Assembly (NCBI RefSeq): GCF_019317285.1
Contig: NZ_CP079218.1
Span: 1,240,001 to 1,304,000 of the forward strand
Direction of reading: 5' to 3'
DNA from: Pedobacter sp. D749
Lineage (GTDB): Bacteria > Bacteroidota > Bacteroidia > Sphingobacteriales > Sphingobacteriaceae
Length of the DNA: 64,000 nucleotides
The translations under genes were made by a program, and so were the position numbers. Shown in pieces: positions 16,157 to 24,889 of the stretch (positions are counted from its first letter, which is position 1; the number at the start of each line of letters is the position of its first letter). The notes under the pieces were generated by a model. It was not told the DNA's origin and searched no databases. It saw only the letters and a list, made by a program, of their open reading frames with translations.

Positions 16157-16230
16157 ATTATGCCCTTTCTGATATAATTACAAATAATCTCATTATCATT
16201 TGTAATTTAGGAGGCATAATCTCACCTAAA
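16157..16230 (+). promoter_or_regulatory. Nested inverted repeats in the leader of the serine hydrolase gene
   Basis: An outer pair ATTATGCC/GGCATAAT (16157-16164 with 16213-16220) encloses an inner 10-bp pair AATTACAAAT/ATTTGTAATT (16176-16185 with 16198-16207). A competing hairpin TTTAGG/CCTAAA (16206-16211 with 16225-16230) overlaps the right arms and an AGGAGG at 16209-16214. The start codon follows at 16236. It could be an operator or a switching leader RNA. Confidence 0.5.
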
Positions 16231-16235
16231 TTAAA

Positions 16236-18047
16236 ATGAAACGTATTCTAAATGTGTTCTTGCTGTGTTTCATGGCACTATCTTCTTTTGCTCAATCCAA
16301 AAAACAAAAAACCGGCGATCCTTTAGCCGGGATTGATACTTTGCTAAACAGAATCTTGAAAGATCAGCAGGTGGCTGGTTTTGCAGTAGCTGTGGTAAAA
16401 GGCGATCAGGTAATTTATAGTAAAGGTTTTGGTTACCGCGATGTAGAAAACAAAAAACCGGTTACGCCGAATACACTTTTTGCTATTGGTTCCAGTACTA
16501 AATCTTTTACCTCCGCACTCATTGGTTTGCAGCAAAAAGAAGGAAAGCTATCATTTGATGGCATTGCTACCTCTTATTTACCGCAGTTAAAGTTTTATAA
16601 TGATAATATGAACAGCCAGATTACCGTGCGCGATATGATGTGTCACCGCACTGGTTTATCGCGTTATGATTTATCGTGGTTTATTTTTAATACTTCCAAC
16701 CGCGATAGCATTATACAGAGGGTGCGTTACATGGAGCCAACCGCTCCTGTGCGTGAGAAATGGCAATACAATAACTTTATGTTTTTGGCGCAGGGTATGA
16801 TTGTTGAAAAACTGACCGGAAAAACCTGGGAGCAGAACATTAAAGAAAAGTTTTTCGATCCTTTGGAAATGAACCGTTCCAATACTAATATTTTTGAATT
16901 CGAAAAGGATAATGATGCTTCTTTACCCTATACCATAAATGATAAAGGTGCTATTGAAAAGATCGATTATTTTAATATAGATGGAATGGGACCTGCGGGA
17001 AGCATCAATAGCAGTGTAAACGATATGACGCATTGGTTAAAAGTGTGGATCAACGGGGGATCTTATAAAGGAAAAGAGATTTTACCAACCTCTTATATCA
17101 GGGAGGCTGCAAGTTCTCAAATGGTGAGAGATGGAGGCCTGCCGGCAAAGGACAATGATATTTACCTGTCTACTTATGGTTTTGGCTGGATGATCAACTC
17201 CTACCGAGGCCATTATATGGTAGAGCATGGGGGTAATATTAATGGTTTCTCGGCTAGTGTATCCTTTTTTCCGACCGATAATTTGGGTATTGTAGTTTTA
17301 ACCAATCAAAACACCTCAGGTGTTCCGGAAATCGTATACAGCAGTATTGCCGATAGGGTGTTAGGATTGAAAACTATCGATTGGAACGGGAGGACCAACA
17401 AGGAAAAAGCTATAGCGAAAGAAAGGGAGAAGGCAGCGAAAAAAACAGCTGAAAGTGCCCACGTTTTAAATACCAAACCTTCACATCCTTTAAAAGATTA
17501 CGATGGGCTGTTTGATAATCCTGCTTATGGTGTAATCAATGTATCGTTTAAAAACGATTCACTTTTTGCTATGATGGGAAAAGAGAAACTTTTGCTTAGG
17601 CACTATCATTATGATGTGTTCAGTATCAGCGGTATCGATAAAAAAGGGAAGATTGATACTGCAGAAAGTAATCTGCGTTTTAATTTTATCAGCGGACAGG
17701 ACGGCAAAATTGAAGGGATCAGCATTCCACTTGAGCGGGGAATGAAACCAACCATTTTTACATACAAACCAAGAACTGTTGAGTTAAGTGCTGCGGACTT
17801 AGAAAGTTATGTCGGTACTTACGGCGAAAAGGGGATGGCCAAGGTGTATTTAAAAGGCAAAATTTTATTTGTTTCAGTACCCGGTCAGCCAGAATATGAA
17901 ACCATTTCAGTAGGAAACGATACTTTTAATTTTAAAAATCTAAAAGGCTTTAGTTTAAAATTCGATAAAAAAGAGGGCGTATCAAAAGCTTCGTCCGTTT
18001 CGTTTATACAACCCAACGGAACATTTAAACAGGTAAGACAAAACTAG
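16236..18047 (+). CDS. Secreted serine hydrolase, class C beta-lactamase/DD-peptidase fold
   Basis: A 603-residue exported protein with a signal peptide cleaved near SSFAQ (about residue 20). The catalytic domain (about 30-365) carries SxxK as Ser86-Ser87-Thr88-Lys89, YxN as Tyr178-Asn179-Asn180, and HGG at 331-333 in place of KTG, typical of the PBP4*/esterase-like branch. The C-terminal half (about 410-600) resembles the DUF3471-type domain often fused to these enzymes. Likely periplasmic or surface peptidase, amidase or esterase; a true beta-lactamase role is not shown. An unusual nested inverted repeat occupies the leader. Confidence 0.87.
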   Translation: MKRILNVFLLCFMALSSFAQSKKQKTGDPLAGIDTLLNRILKDQQVAGFAVAVVKGDQVIYSKGFGYRDVENKKPVTPNTLFAIGSSTKSFTSALIGLQQKEGKLSFDGIATSYLPQLKFYNDNMNSQITVRDMMCHRTGLSRYDLSWFIFNTSNRDSIIQRVRYMEPTAPVREKWQYNNFMFLAQGMIVEKLTGKTWEQNIKEKFFDPLEMNRSNTNIFEFEKDNDASLPYTINDKGAIEKIDYFNIDGMGPAGSINSSVNDMTHWLKVWINGGSYKGKEILPTSYIREAASSQMVRDGGLPAKDNDIYLSTYGFGWMINSYRGHYMVEHGGNINGFSASVSFFPTDNLGIVVLTNQNTSGVPEIVYSSIADRVLGLKTIDWNGRTNKEKAIAKEREKAAKKTAESAHVLNTKPSHPLKDYDGLFDNPAYGVINVSFKNDSLFAMMGKEKLLLRHYHYDVFSISGIDKKGKIDTAESNLRFNFISGQDGKIEGISIPLERGMKPTIFTYKPRTVELSAADLESYVGTYGEKGMAKVYLKGKILFVSVPGQPEYETISVGNDTFNFKNLKGFSLKFDKKEGVSKASSVSFIQPNGTFKQVRQN

Positions 18048-18243
18048 AAAAACAACCAGATCATCTGGCTTAATTAGGATCTCTGTCCCATGATAATATC
18101 CTATAAATAAAAATGATAATTTATTGGGCTTTGTTTACCGCTTAAAGCTAAAAAGTATCTTTTTTATAGCTGTTTTTAAAAGGACGAAAAATAATTTACC
18201 CTTAAATAAAGGTGTAAAACGCAATGGGTATTAACTTTACATC

Positions 18244-18735
18244 ATGAAAAAAATAGGATTAATTTCTGATACCCACGGTTTTTTAGATGATGCGGTTTTT
18301 AAACACTTTGATGGGGTAGATGAAATTTGGCATGCCGGAGATTTTGGACCCGATGTAGCCGGGCCTTTAGCAGCGTTTAAACCTTTGCGTGGTGTATTCG
18401 GAAATATAGATGATGGTGTAATCAGAGCGGAGTTCCCTGAGCAAAATCGATTTAGCTGCGAAGGAGTAGATGTGTGGATGACACATATAGGCGGTTACCC
18501 AGGTAGGTATTCAAGTTTTGTAAAACCAGAAATATACACTAACCCTCCAAAATTGTTCATTACCGGGCATTCGCATATTTTGAAAGTAATGTTCGATGAA
18601 AAGATTAAATGTTTGCATATAAACCCCGGTGCAGCGGGGAAACATGGCTGGCACAAGGTGAGAACCCTGATTAGGTTTTGCATTACTGATGAAAATATTC
18701 ATACCTTAGAGGTTATAGAGTTATCGGGTAGATAA
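18244..18735 (+). CDS. YfcE/MJ0936-type metallophosphoesterase
   Basis: A 163-residue cytosolic phosphoesterase. Metal-binding residues fit the family: Asp9 and His11 (SDTHG), Asp33 (HAGDFG), Asn54 (GNIDD), His81 (THIGG), and His109/His111 (GHSHI). The family hydrolyses phosphodiesters; the physiological substrate is unknown. It lies 19 bases before fbp on the same strand and could be cotranscribed. Confidence 0.88.
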   Translation: MKKIGLISDTHGFLDDAVFKHFDGVDEIWHAGDFGPDVAGPLAAFKPLRGVFGNIDDGVIRAEFPEQNRFSCEGVDVWMTHIGGYPGRYSSFVKPEIYTNPPKLFITGHSHILKVMFDEKIKCLHINPGAAGKHGWHKVRTLIRFCITDENIHTLEVIELSGR

Positions 18736-18754
18736 TGTAAAATGTACACTAAGT

Positions 18755-19834
18755 ATGGTTTGTGGCGTTAAAACACTAGGACAATTTATTATAGAAAAAC
18801 AGGCAGATTTTCCTTATGCCAAAGGTGAACTCTCCAGGCTGCTAAGAGACATTGGTATTGCCGCAAAAATCGTAAACAGGGAAATAAATAAGGCAGGTTT
18901 GGTTGATATTCTTGGCGATATGGGCACTACGAATATCCAGGGAGAGGAACAGAAAAAATTAGATGTTTATGCAGATAAGCAGTTTATTGCTGCACTAACC
19001 AGTGGTGGTGAATGCTGTATAGTGGCAACTGAAGAAGAAGACGAGATCATTCATATCGAATCGCCGGTTTCGCAGAATGCCAAATATATTGTTTGCATCG
19101 ATCCATTAGATGGCTCCTCAAACACGGATGTGAATGTAGCAGTTGGTACTATTTTTTCCATTTACAGAAGGAAATCGCTTGAGGGGAGGGCCAGTTTGGA
19201 AGATGTATTGCAAAAAGGTACACAACAGGTTGCTGCCGGTTATATTATTTATGGCTCATCAACCATGTTGGTGTACACCACCGGAAAAGGTGTTAATGGT
19301 TTTACATTAGACCCATCAATCGGCGAGTTTTGCCTTTCGCACCCGCAGATGAAAATACCAGAAACAGGCTATATGTATTCGTTAAACGAAGGTAATTATG
19401 TGCATTTTCCTGATGGGGTTAAAAAGTATATTAAATATTGCCAGGTTGAAGATGAAGCGACCAAACGGCCATATACATCCCGTTACATCGGATCGATGGT
19501 AGGCGATATTCACCGGAATTTAATTAAAGGCGGGATTTATATTTACCCTACAACCTCACGTTCGCCCAATGGAAAATTAAGGTTGTTGTACGAATGTAAT
19601 CCAATGGCTTTTATTATTGAACAGGCTGGGGGCAAGGCCAGTACAGGTTTTGAGCGGATCCTCGATATTAACCCAACTGAACTGCATCAAAGGGTGCCGA
19701 TTTTTATCGGATCAAAAAAAATGGTTGAAAAAGCCGAAGAAATGATGTTGCTATATACGGCTAAATCGATCTCTGTTGAGGCTAAAGTGGAAGCTAAACT
19801 GGAAGATTTAAATATTATTGGTGGATTGGATTAA
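18755..19834 (+). CDS. fbp: Fructose-1,6-bisphosphatase class I
   Basis: Hydrolyses fructose 1,6-bisphosphate in gluconeogenesis. The protein has 359 residues. The metal/phosphate motif DPLDGSSN is at 116-123, GTIFSIYRR follows, and the substrate-binding region contains [15 protein letters not shown] and GGIYIYP. The start at 18755 gives the standard [12 protein letters not shown]-terminus. The stop overlaps the convergent rnhA stop in the four bases TTAA (19831-19834), so no terminator fits between them. Confidence 0.95.
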   Translation: MVCGVKTLGQFIIEKQADFPYAKGELSRLLRDIGIAAKIVNREINKAGLVDILGDMGTTNIQGEEQKKLDVYADKQFIAALTSGGECCIVATEEEDEIIHIESPVSQNAKYIVCIDPLDGSSNTDVNVAVGTIFSIYRRKSLEGRASLEDVLQKGTQQVAAGYIIYGSSTMLVYTTGKGVNGFTLDPSIGEFCLSHPQMKIPETGYMYSLNEGNYVHFPDGVKKYIKYCQVEDEATKRPYTSRYIGSMVGDIHRNLIKGGIYIYPTTSRSPNGKLRLLYECNPMAFIIEQAGGKASTGFERILDINPTELHQRVPIFIGSKKMVEKAEEMMLLYTAKSISVEAKVEAKLEDLNIIGGLD

Positions 19835-20301
19835 AGCTGTGCTTTACTTCTTTCTACCTCAAAAAAAGTATCAATCGCTAAATTTTGCTTGTCTTGCGAA
19901 GCAAAAACAGCTAAACGGTCGCAACGCTCATTCTCCGGATGATCGTTGTGACCTTTAATCCAGATGAATTTAACTTTGTGAAGTTTATATAATTCAAGGA
20001 AACGCATCCAAAGGTCTTTGTTTTTTTTGTCTTTAAAACCTTTGCTTGCCCAGCCGAAAACCCATTTCTTTTCAACGGCATCTACTACATATTTCGAATC
20101 TGAATAAACGGTTACCTGCTGGTTCAAGCTTTTTAATGCCTCTAATCCTTTTATTACAGCCAACAATTCCATGCGGTTATTTGTGGTCATTCTAAAGCCG
20201 CCACTTAATTCTTTATAGTGTTGTCCTGCTCTTAAAATTGTACCCCAACCACCTGGTCCGGGGTTACCGCTAGCTGCTCCGTCTGTATAAATTTCGATCA
20301 T
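19831..20301 (-). CDS. rnhA: Ribonuclease HI
   Basis: Cleaves the RNA strand of RNA/DNA hybrids. The 156-residue protein has the DEDD catalytic set: Asp7 ([11 protein letters not shown]), Glu45 (NNRMELLAV), Asp68 ([10 protein letters not shown]) and Asp128 (ERCDRLA), with catalytic-loop His118 ([11 protein letters not shown]). It has the basic helix typical of the E. coli type ([19 protein letters not shown]). It is convergent with fbp and overlaps it by four bases. Confidence 0.95.
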   Translation of the reverse strand: MIEIYTDGAASGNPGPGGWGTILRAGQHYKELSGGFRMTTNNRMELLAVIKGLEALKSLNQQVTVYSDSKYVVDAVEKKWVFGWASKGFKDKKNKDLWMRFLELYKLHKVKFIWIKGHNDHPENERCDRLAVFASQDKQNLAIDTFFEVERSKAQL

Positions 20302-20430
20302 AAACGCCGTAAAGTTATGTTTTTAGGTTCAAAATAGCTTGTTTTATCTGCTGCTGAATATTTTTTTCAATTTCAAATAATTGAATGTTAAGGAATTAAA
20401 AATTTGTTGTAAAAACATTGAAAAAAATAT

Positions 20431-20460
20431 TTGCAAGGAATATTTAAAGTCGTACTTTTG
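20431..20460 (+). promoter_or_regulatory. Bacteroidota-type promoter of tRNA-His
   Basis: TTG (20431-20433), 19 bases, then TACTTTTG (20453-20460): an exact TTG-N19-TAnnTTTG promoter. The tRNA begins 16 bases after the -7 box. Confidence 0.85.
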
Positions 20461-20476
20461 TGACATCAAAAACACG

Positions 20477-20550
20477 GTGGTTGTAGCTCAGTTGGTTAGA
20501 GTATTGGTTTGTGGTGCCGAGGGTCGTGGGTTCGAGCCCCATCAGCCACC
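20477..20550 (+). tRNA. tRNA-His (GTG)
   Basis: A complete cloverleaf. The acceptor stem GTGGTTG/CAGCCAC has one G-T wobble. The D-arm is GCTC-loop-GAGT, the anticodon loop TTGTGGT has anticodon GTG at 20511-20513, and the T-arm is GTGGG-TTCGAGC-CCCAT. The G at 20476 can serve as G-1 opposite discriminator C at 20550, a histidine identity feature. CCA is not encoded. Confidence 0.97.
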
Positions 20551-20559
20551 CCGAGTTTT

Positions 20560-20590
20560 AAAGCAGTTCTGAAAAGAGCTGCTTTTTTTA
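20560..20590 (+). terminator. Intrinsic terminator of tRNA-His
   Basis: An 11-bp stem with one T-G pair (20560-20570 with 20575-20585), loop GAAA, then a T-run. Confidence 0.9.
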
Positions 20591-20610
20591 TGTAATAAAC
20601 TACTTATCAA

Positions 20611-20811
20611 TTAGTTGGGATCAAGCGTAAAAGTTGGGGAGGTTGAGAGTAGGTATCTTTTCTCTTCAACGCTGGAATTTTCATAAAATAAATCAAGATC
20701 CGTTAAATTTTTAATAGCGCGCTCTGCAATTGGTCTGATATTCAGGATAGTCTTATTTTTTGTATTGAGTTCGGACAGTTTAGATTCAACAAAATAAAAA
20801 AAACTGCTCAA
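20611..20811 (-). pseudogene. Remnant resembling the C-terminal part of a serine site-specific recombinase
   Basis: A 66-codon minus-strand frame without a convincing start (only TTG, and an in-frame TAG just upstream). The stretch ILNIRPIAERAIKNL followed by LDLFYENSSVEEKRYLLST resembles the coiled-coil C-terminal region of large resolvase-type recombinases of Bacteroidota. This is by recall and needs a profile search. The frame ends in TFTLDPN, encoded by the left copy of a 19-bp repeat (20617-20635). The right copy (25426-25444) starts another fragment in the same frame. It fits the relic of a mobile element beside tRNA-His. Confidence 0.45.
20617..20635. repeat. Left copy of 19-bp imperfect direct repeat
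   Basis: GGGATCAAGCGTAAAAGTT. It matches 25426-25444 at 18 of 19 positions in the same orientation. Together they bracket the stressosome-like cassette (about 4.8 kb). Possible attachment sites. Confidence 0.6.
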
Positions 20812-20880
20812 TAATTGCTATCTTTCGCTCTAATCCTCAATGGAACGTGAAGTCTAACAACCTTAACTATTCATCGAAAA

Positions 20881-21750
20881 ATGTCATTTAACACGCTGAA
20901 ATTGCTACAAAAACAAAAAAATAACATCCTGGAGATTTGGATGAAGAACCAACTAACTGATGAGGGGCTTCGCGAAGACCTGATCAGCAATGAAGATCTC
21001 AGGGACCAATCAGATGAGCTGGTTGGCGCATTGATTACAAATCTTTCAAACGATGATTTGGATGATATGGACGGTGATAGCTGGAATTCAGTTATTGAAA
21101 TCCTCGGCGGAATAGCCATAACCAGGGCAAGGCAGGGCTTTTCTCCTCGTGAGACCGGACGTTTTGTTTTCAGTTTAAAAGAAGCTATTCTAGAAGTTTT
21201 ACAGACTGAGATAACAGATCCAAAACAGCTGTTTTCAGAAAGCCTAAAAATCAATAGGGTGATGGACAACTTAAGTGTTGTGACCTTTGAGACTTTTATT
21301 AAAGGAAGAGAAGAGGTTATCCTGAGACAAACCGATGAAATAGCCGAAATCTCTACCCCTGTTATCCGGGTTTGGGACGGAATATTAGCGCTTCCTATTA
21401 TTGGTACGCTGGACAGCTCAAGGACTCAGGTCGTTATGGAAAATCTGCTTCAGGAAATAGTGGAAACCGGCTCAAGTATTGCCATTCTGGATATTTCCGG
21501 CGTTCCCGCTGTCGATTCCCTTGTAGCTCAGCATTTAATCAAAACAGTTAGTGCAACCAGGTTAATGGGTGCTGAATGTATCATCAGCGGCATCCGGCCA
21601 GAAATAGCACAAACAGTCGTTCATTTAGGTATCGATCTTTCGAATATTATTACAAAAGCAACCCTTGCAAGTGCATTGGCTTATGCTTTCAAGATTTTGA
21701 GACTAGAGGTGAGAAAATCCGGTTCAATCAGTAAACCTAATCACTTTTAA
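20881..21750 (+). CDS. RsbR-like stressosome scaffold protein (RsbRD_N-STAS)
   Basis: A 289-residue cytosolic protein. Residues about 1-155 form a helical RsbRD_N-type sensor-like domain and about 165-275 are a STAS domain. The region AILDISGVPAVDS matches the first regulatory site of Bacillus RsbR, with Ser213 where RsbRA has Thr171. GIRPEIAQTVVHLGIDLS keeps Thr245 at the position of Thr205. With RsbS it should build the stressosome core that holds the RsbT kinase. It is the first gene of a tight operon, two bases before the rsbS homologue. TATCTTTC at 20819-20826 is a weak promoter candidate. Confidence 0.88.
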   Translation: MSFNTLKLLQKQKNNILEIWMKNQLTDEGLREDLISNEDLRDQSDELVGALITNLSNDDLDDMDGDSWNSVIEILGGIAITRARQGFSPRETGRFVFSLKEAILEVLQTEITDPKQLFSESLKINRVMDNLSVVTFETFIKGREEVILRQTDEIAEISTPVIRVWDGILALPIIGTLDSSRTQVVMENLLQEIVETGSSIAILDISGVPAVDSLVAQHLIKTVSATRLMGAECIISGIRPEIAQTVVHLGIDLSNIITKATLASALAYAFKILRLEVRKSGSISKPNHF

Positions 21751-21752
21751 CT

Positions 21753-22160
21753 ATGGATAAAATTCCTATTCTGAGGATGGGAAACTTCCTGCTTGTAACC
21801 ATTCAGGTTGACCTTTATGACAGGCTTGCTTTAGACCTCGAGGCAGATTTGGTTCAAATGGTGAACAAGACAAGTTCAAGAGGAGTGTTAATAGACATCT
21901 CTGCTGTTTCCATTGTCGATTCATTTATGGGGCGCATCATTGGCAATATTGCCAGCATGTCCAAGATTCTTGATGCTGAAACAGTAGTTGTTGGCATGCA
22001 GCCTGCTGTTGCCATTACCCTCATTGAACTCGGACTTCCTTTAAAGGGTGTACATACTGCACTGAATGTTGAAAGGGGGATGAACTTATTGAAATCTATG
22101 ATCGGTTCAGATATCCAGGACGAGGAAGAAAACCAGGATGATGATACTTTCTCTGAGTAA
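21753..22160 (+). CDS. rsbS: RsbS-like single STAS-domain stressosome protein
   Basis: 135 residues, a single STAS domain with the RsbS start pattern KIPILRMGNFLLVTIQ. The regulatory phosphoserine of RsbS (Ser59 in Bacillus, in IDSF) is conserved as Ser57 in SIVDSFMG. VVGMQPAVAITLIELGL matches the second RsbS hallmark. It should form the stressosome core with RsbR and be phosphorylated by the RsbT homologue. An acidic tail (DEEENQDDD) is added, whose 3' end overlaps the start of the next gene by about 20 bases. Confidence 0.9.
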   Translation: MDKIPILRMGNFLLVTIQVDLYDRLALDLEADLVQMVNKTSSRGVLIDISAVSIVDSFMGRIIGNIASMSKILDAETVVVGMQPAVAITLIELGLPLKGVHTALNVERGMNLLKSMIGSDIQDEEENQDDDTFSE

Positions 22161-22554
22161 GGACAATATCCAGGTTCAAAAAGAACAGGACGTAGTCCTA
22201 TTGCGCAACCGCGTTCGGGAGGTAGCCGTAAAGATAAAAATGGGACTGGTCAACCAAACCAAGCTGATTACCGCTGCAAGTGAGCTTTTGAGAAATATGC
22301 TGCGATATGGGGGAGGTGGCGAATGCCTGATTGAGGTGGTAACACGTGGAAGAGATAACGGGGTACGCTTAACTTTTAAGGATAAGGGGCCAGGGATTCC
22401 TGACATTGCAGCGGCAATGAAAGATGGCTTTTCCACTGGTAAAAGTTTAGGTCTTGGCCTTCCTGGCGCCAAGCGGTTAAGTAATGAATTCGATATTAAA
22501 AGTAAGCCCGGAGAGGGAACAGTGGTGATGATTTTAAAATGGGCAAATGGTTGA
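22138..22554 (+). CDS. rsbT: RsbT-like switch kinase
   Basis: A 138-residue GHKL/HATPase serine-kinase homologue. Features are N-box AASELLRNMLRYGGGG, G1 motif DKGPGIPD and G2 motif GLGLPGAKRL, with ATP-lid phrase DGFSTG as in Bacillus RsbT. It should phosphorylate RsbS and RsbR and, when released, activate a downstream partner. ATG codons at 22138 and 22141 are both possible; both overlap the rsbS homologue, suggesting coupled translation. It also overlaps the next gene by 8 bases. Confidence 0.9.
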   Translation: MMILSLSKDNIQVQKEQDVVLLRNRVREVAVKIKMGLVNQTKLITAASELLRNMLRYGGGGECLIEVVTRGRDNGVRLTFKDKGPGIPDIAAAMKDGFSTGKSLGLGLPGAKRLSNEFDIKSKPGEGTVVMILKWANG

Positions 22555-23554
22555 TGCGACACATATAAGCCTGCAGGCTGATGATAGAAGTTATTTTTCT
22601 TTGTTAAAAAAGGAAATACACCAGCGGTTGCTTAATGTAGGCATGGATGCGGCCCGGATTGCCGAGGTGGATATCATTACCGCAGAAATGACGAGCAACC
22701 TTTTCAAATATGCTGATGGCGGAGAAATCCTGTTTGGTACTTTTAACGAAAATGGTACGCCATACGTTGAACTTATCTCTATCGATAAGGGCCCGGGGAT
22801 GCGAAATCCATCCAGGATGATGCAGGATGGAATGTCGACCAGCAATACCCTTGGGGCAGGACTGGGAAGCATCAAGCGCTTGTCTGACACTTTTGACCTT
22901 TATTCCATTGTGGGGTGGGGAACAATTGTGCTGAGCAGAATATATGTTGGTACAAAGCCCTCGCAGAAAAAGGGACTCCTGATTCGTCCTATCGTGGTCA
23001 GCAAGCCTGGGGAGCATACCAGTGGAGACGGATTTACTTTTAAGATTAACACAAAAGGCTTCAAGGTAATGCTTGGCGACGGCCTCGGTCATGGACCTGC
23101 TGCGAACCTGGCGGTGAACGAAGGTGCGAAAGCCTTTCGAATCTTCCCTGATGCCAGCCCTGTTGAAACATTGCGCTTTGTTCACTCTTCAATAAAAAAA
23201 ACAAGGGGAATGGTCGCCAATGTGACTACCTTCGATAATGAGAAGGGAGAATGGTCAACGGCCGGGATAGGCAATATTGCTTCGAAATGGATCTGCCCAT
23301 CCGGTTCGAAGAACCAGATGTCATATAACGGAATCGTGGGGCATAACATTCCAAATACCATGAATGACCAGAAGTTTTCTGTATCGGAGTATAACCAGCT
23401 TGTGCTTTGCTCTGACGGAATAAAGACCAGGTGGGAAATCTCGAAATATCCTGGAGTTCTCCATCATGATCCTTCGATACTTGCAGCGGCTATTTATAAG
23501 GACCATGCAAGGCAGACAGATGATATGTCTGTAATAGTTATAAAAATCCATTAA
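22547..23554 (+). CDS. RsbT-like ATPase fused to SpoIIE/PP2C phosphatase
   Basis: 335 residues. Residues about 1-135 form a second RsbT-like HATPase domain (N-box EMTSNLFKYADGG, G1 DKGPGM, G2 TLGAGLGSIKRL). Residues about 150-335 are a PP2C/SpoIIE domain with GDGLGHGPAAN, LVLCSDGIKTRWE and the final TDDMSVIVIK, which supply metal-binding Asp residues. It is expected to reset the stressosome by dephosphorylating RsbS and RsbR, as RsbX does. The fused ATPase may dock it to the complex. It starts inside the rsbT homologue and ends one base before the kinase gene. Confidence 0.85.
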   Translation: MVDATHISLQADDRSYFSLLKKEIHQRLLNVGMDAARIAEVDIITAEMTSNLFKYADGGEILFGTFNENGTPYVELISIDKGPGMRNPSRMMQDGMSTSNTLGAGLGSIKRLSDTFDLYSIVGWGTIVLSRIYVGTKPSQKKGLLIRPIVVSKPGEHTSGDGFTFKINTKGFKVMLGDGLGHGPAANLAVNEGAKAFRIFPDASPVETLRFVHSSIKKTRGMVANVTTFDNEKGEWSTAGIGNIASKWICPSGSKNQMSYNGIVGHNIPNTMNDQKFSVSEYNQLVLCSDGIKTRWEISKYPGVLHHDPSILAAAIYKDHARQTDDMSVIVIKIH

Positions 23555-23555
23555 G

Positions 23556-24761
23556 ATGAAACAAATTATCGGGATTTCACTCGAAAATGAAATGGATCTG
23601 ATACTCGCCCACAAGCGTACCATGCAGGTTGGCGAGCAGCTGGGCTTAACTGTTGCTACGCGTACAACGCTTGCCACTGCCGTGTCAGAAGTAGTAAGAA
23701 CGGTTATTGACCTGACCAATAATGGCAGGCTGAATATTGTGATTTATGGGAAATTCCCGCGTTATTCACTTAATGCGGAAGTTGGCTTTAAAAGCGATCT
23801 TAGCTTTCGTGAGACAGATGAAGGATTCTTTTACGCGAAAAAGCTTTTGCCTGATTTTAATTTTGAGGTTTCTGAAAATTCCTATCATGTCCGAATGGGA
23901 CTCGGCCTGCCACGTTCACTTAAACTGGATGAGGGCAAAATTTCTTTATTGCAGTCCTATTTTAAAAAATCCTCACCTTTAAATTCCTATGAGGAAATAA
24001 AAAACAAGAATAGTCAACTCAACCAGCTTACTGCGGAACAGGAAAAAGAGATTCAGTTTGCCAGGGACCTTGATGAGCGCAAAACAGAATTCATCTCGGT
24101 TGCAAGTCATGAACTAAAAACGCCCATCACGATTATAAAAGCCTATACTCAGATGTTAATGCTTTTGAAAGACCAATATTCGGAGAAGGTAGGCAGCGTG
24201 ATATCAAAGCTTGAAACTCAAACGAACAAACTCTCCTTGCTTGCCTACCAGCTAATGGATGTGTCTAAACTGGAAAACGGAAGATTGCAGTATGATTTGG
24301 TCCGGATAGATATAAACTCTTTTTTGCGGGAAACTATATCGATATTATCGAATGTCCATTCGGAAAATAACATCGATTTGCAGTTGAGCGATGACTGTGT
24401 CGCAATGGCAGATCCTCTTCGTCTGGAGCAGGTGATTACAAACCTTATTGGAAACGCTTCAAAATATTCTGAGAAAGGCTCACACATCACTGTTTCAACA
24501 AGCATTTCAGATGAGAAAAAATCAGTTAGCATCCAGATTGCTGACCACGGGATAGGCATGTCAAAAGAAGGCATTGCACGGATTTTTGAAAAGTTCTACC
24601 GCATGGATGAAGTCACTGTATCTCATCCAGGACTTGGAATGGGGCTATATATTACCTCGAGAATAGTGACCGATCACGGTGGAAAAATCTGGGTTGAAAG
24701 CGTTGTAGATGAGGGATCAAAATTTATTTTCACGATGCCTCTTCTTGAAGATGCCTGTTAG
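23556..24761 (+). CDS. Soluble histidine kinase with degenerate RsbT-like N-terminal domain
   Basis: 401 residues, no membrane segment. Residues about 1-130 look like an RsbT domain that has lost catalysis: AVSEVVRTVID aligns with the RsbT N-box but has Thr for Asn, the DxGPG box is missing, and only MGLGLPRSLKL recalls G2. A charged helix (about 145-175) leads to a HisKA domain with His185 (SHELKTPIT) and a full HATPase (NLIGN at 296-300, DHGIG at 330-334, GLGMGL at 359-364). The order suggests that stressosome state, read through the RsbT-like part, controls autophosphorylation. The likely partner is the response regulator 128 bases downstream. Confidence 0.82.
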   Translation: MKQIIGISLENEMDLILAHKRTMQVGEQLGLTVATRTTLATAVSEVVRTVIDLTNNGRLNIVIYGKFPRYSLNAEVGFKSDLSFRETDEGFFYAKKLLPDFNFEVSENSYHVRMGLGLPRSLKLDEGKISLLQSYFKKSSPLNSYEEIKNKNSQLNQLTAEQEKEIQFARDLDERKTEFISVASHELKTPITIIKAYTQMLMLLKDQYSEKVGSVISKLETQTNKLSLLAYQLMDVSKLENGRLQYDLVRIDINSFLRETISILSNVHSENNIDLQLSDDCVAMADPLRLEQVITNLIGNASKYSEKGSHITVSTSISDEKKSVSIQIADHGIGMSKEGIARIFEKFYRMDEVTVSHPGLGMGLYITSRIVTDHGGKIWVESVVDEGSKFIFTMPLLEDAC

Positions 24762-24889
24762 GCTTGATTCAAATGAAGCATTTTCAAGACAATCTAAATT
24801 AGTAACGATGTAATGTGTTGGCTAGTAAGTTTATTAATTTCAAACTTGGCTGTTAATTTCACTTTCTTAGATTTATCATAATTAATTGT

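Noticed and set aside
20381..20572. 63-codon ORF covering tRNA-His
   Set aside because: It is a frame through a tRNA and its promoter.
22604..23185. 193-codon minus-strand ORF
   Set aside because: It is a shadow antisense to the ATPase-PP2C gene and shows no domain.
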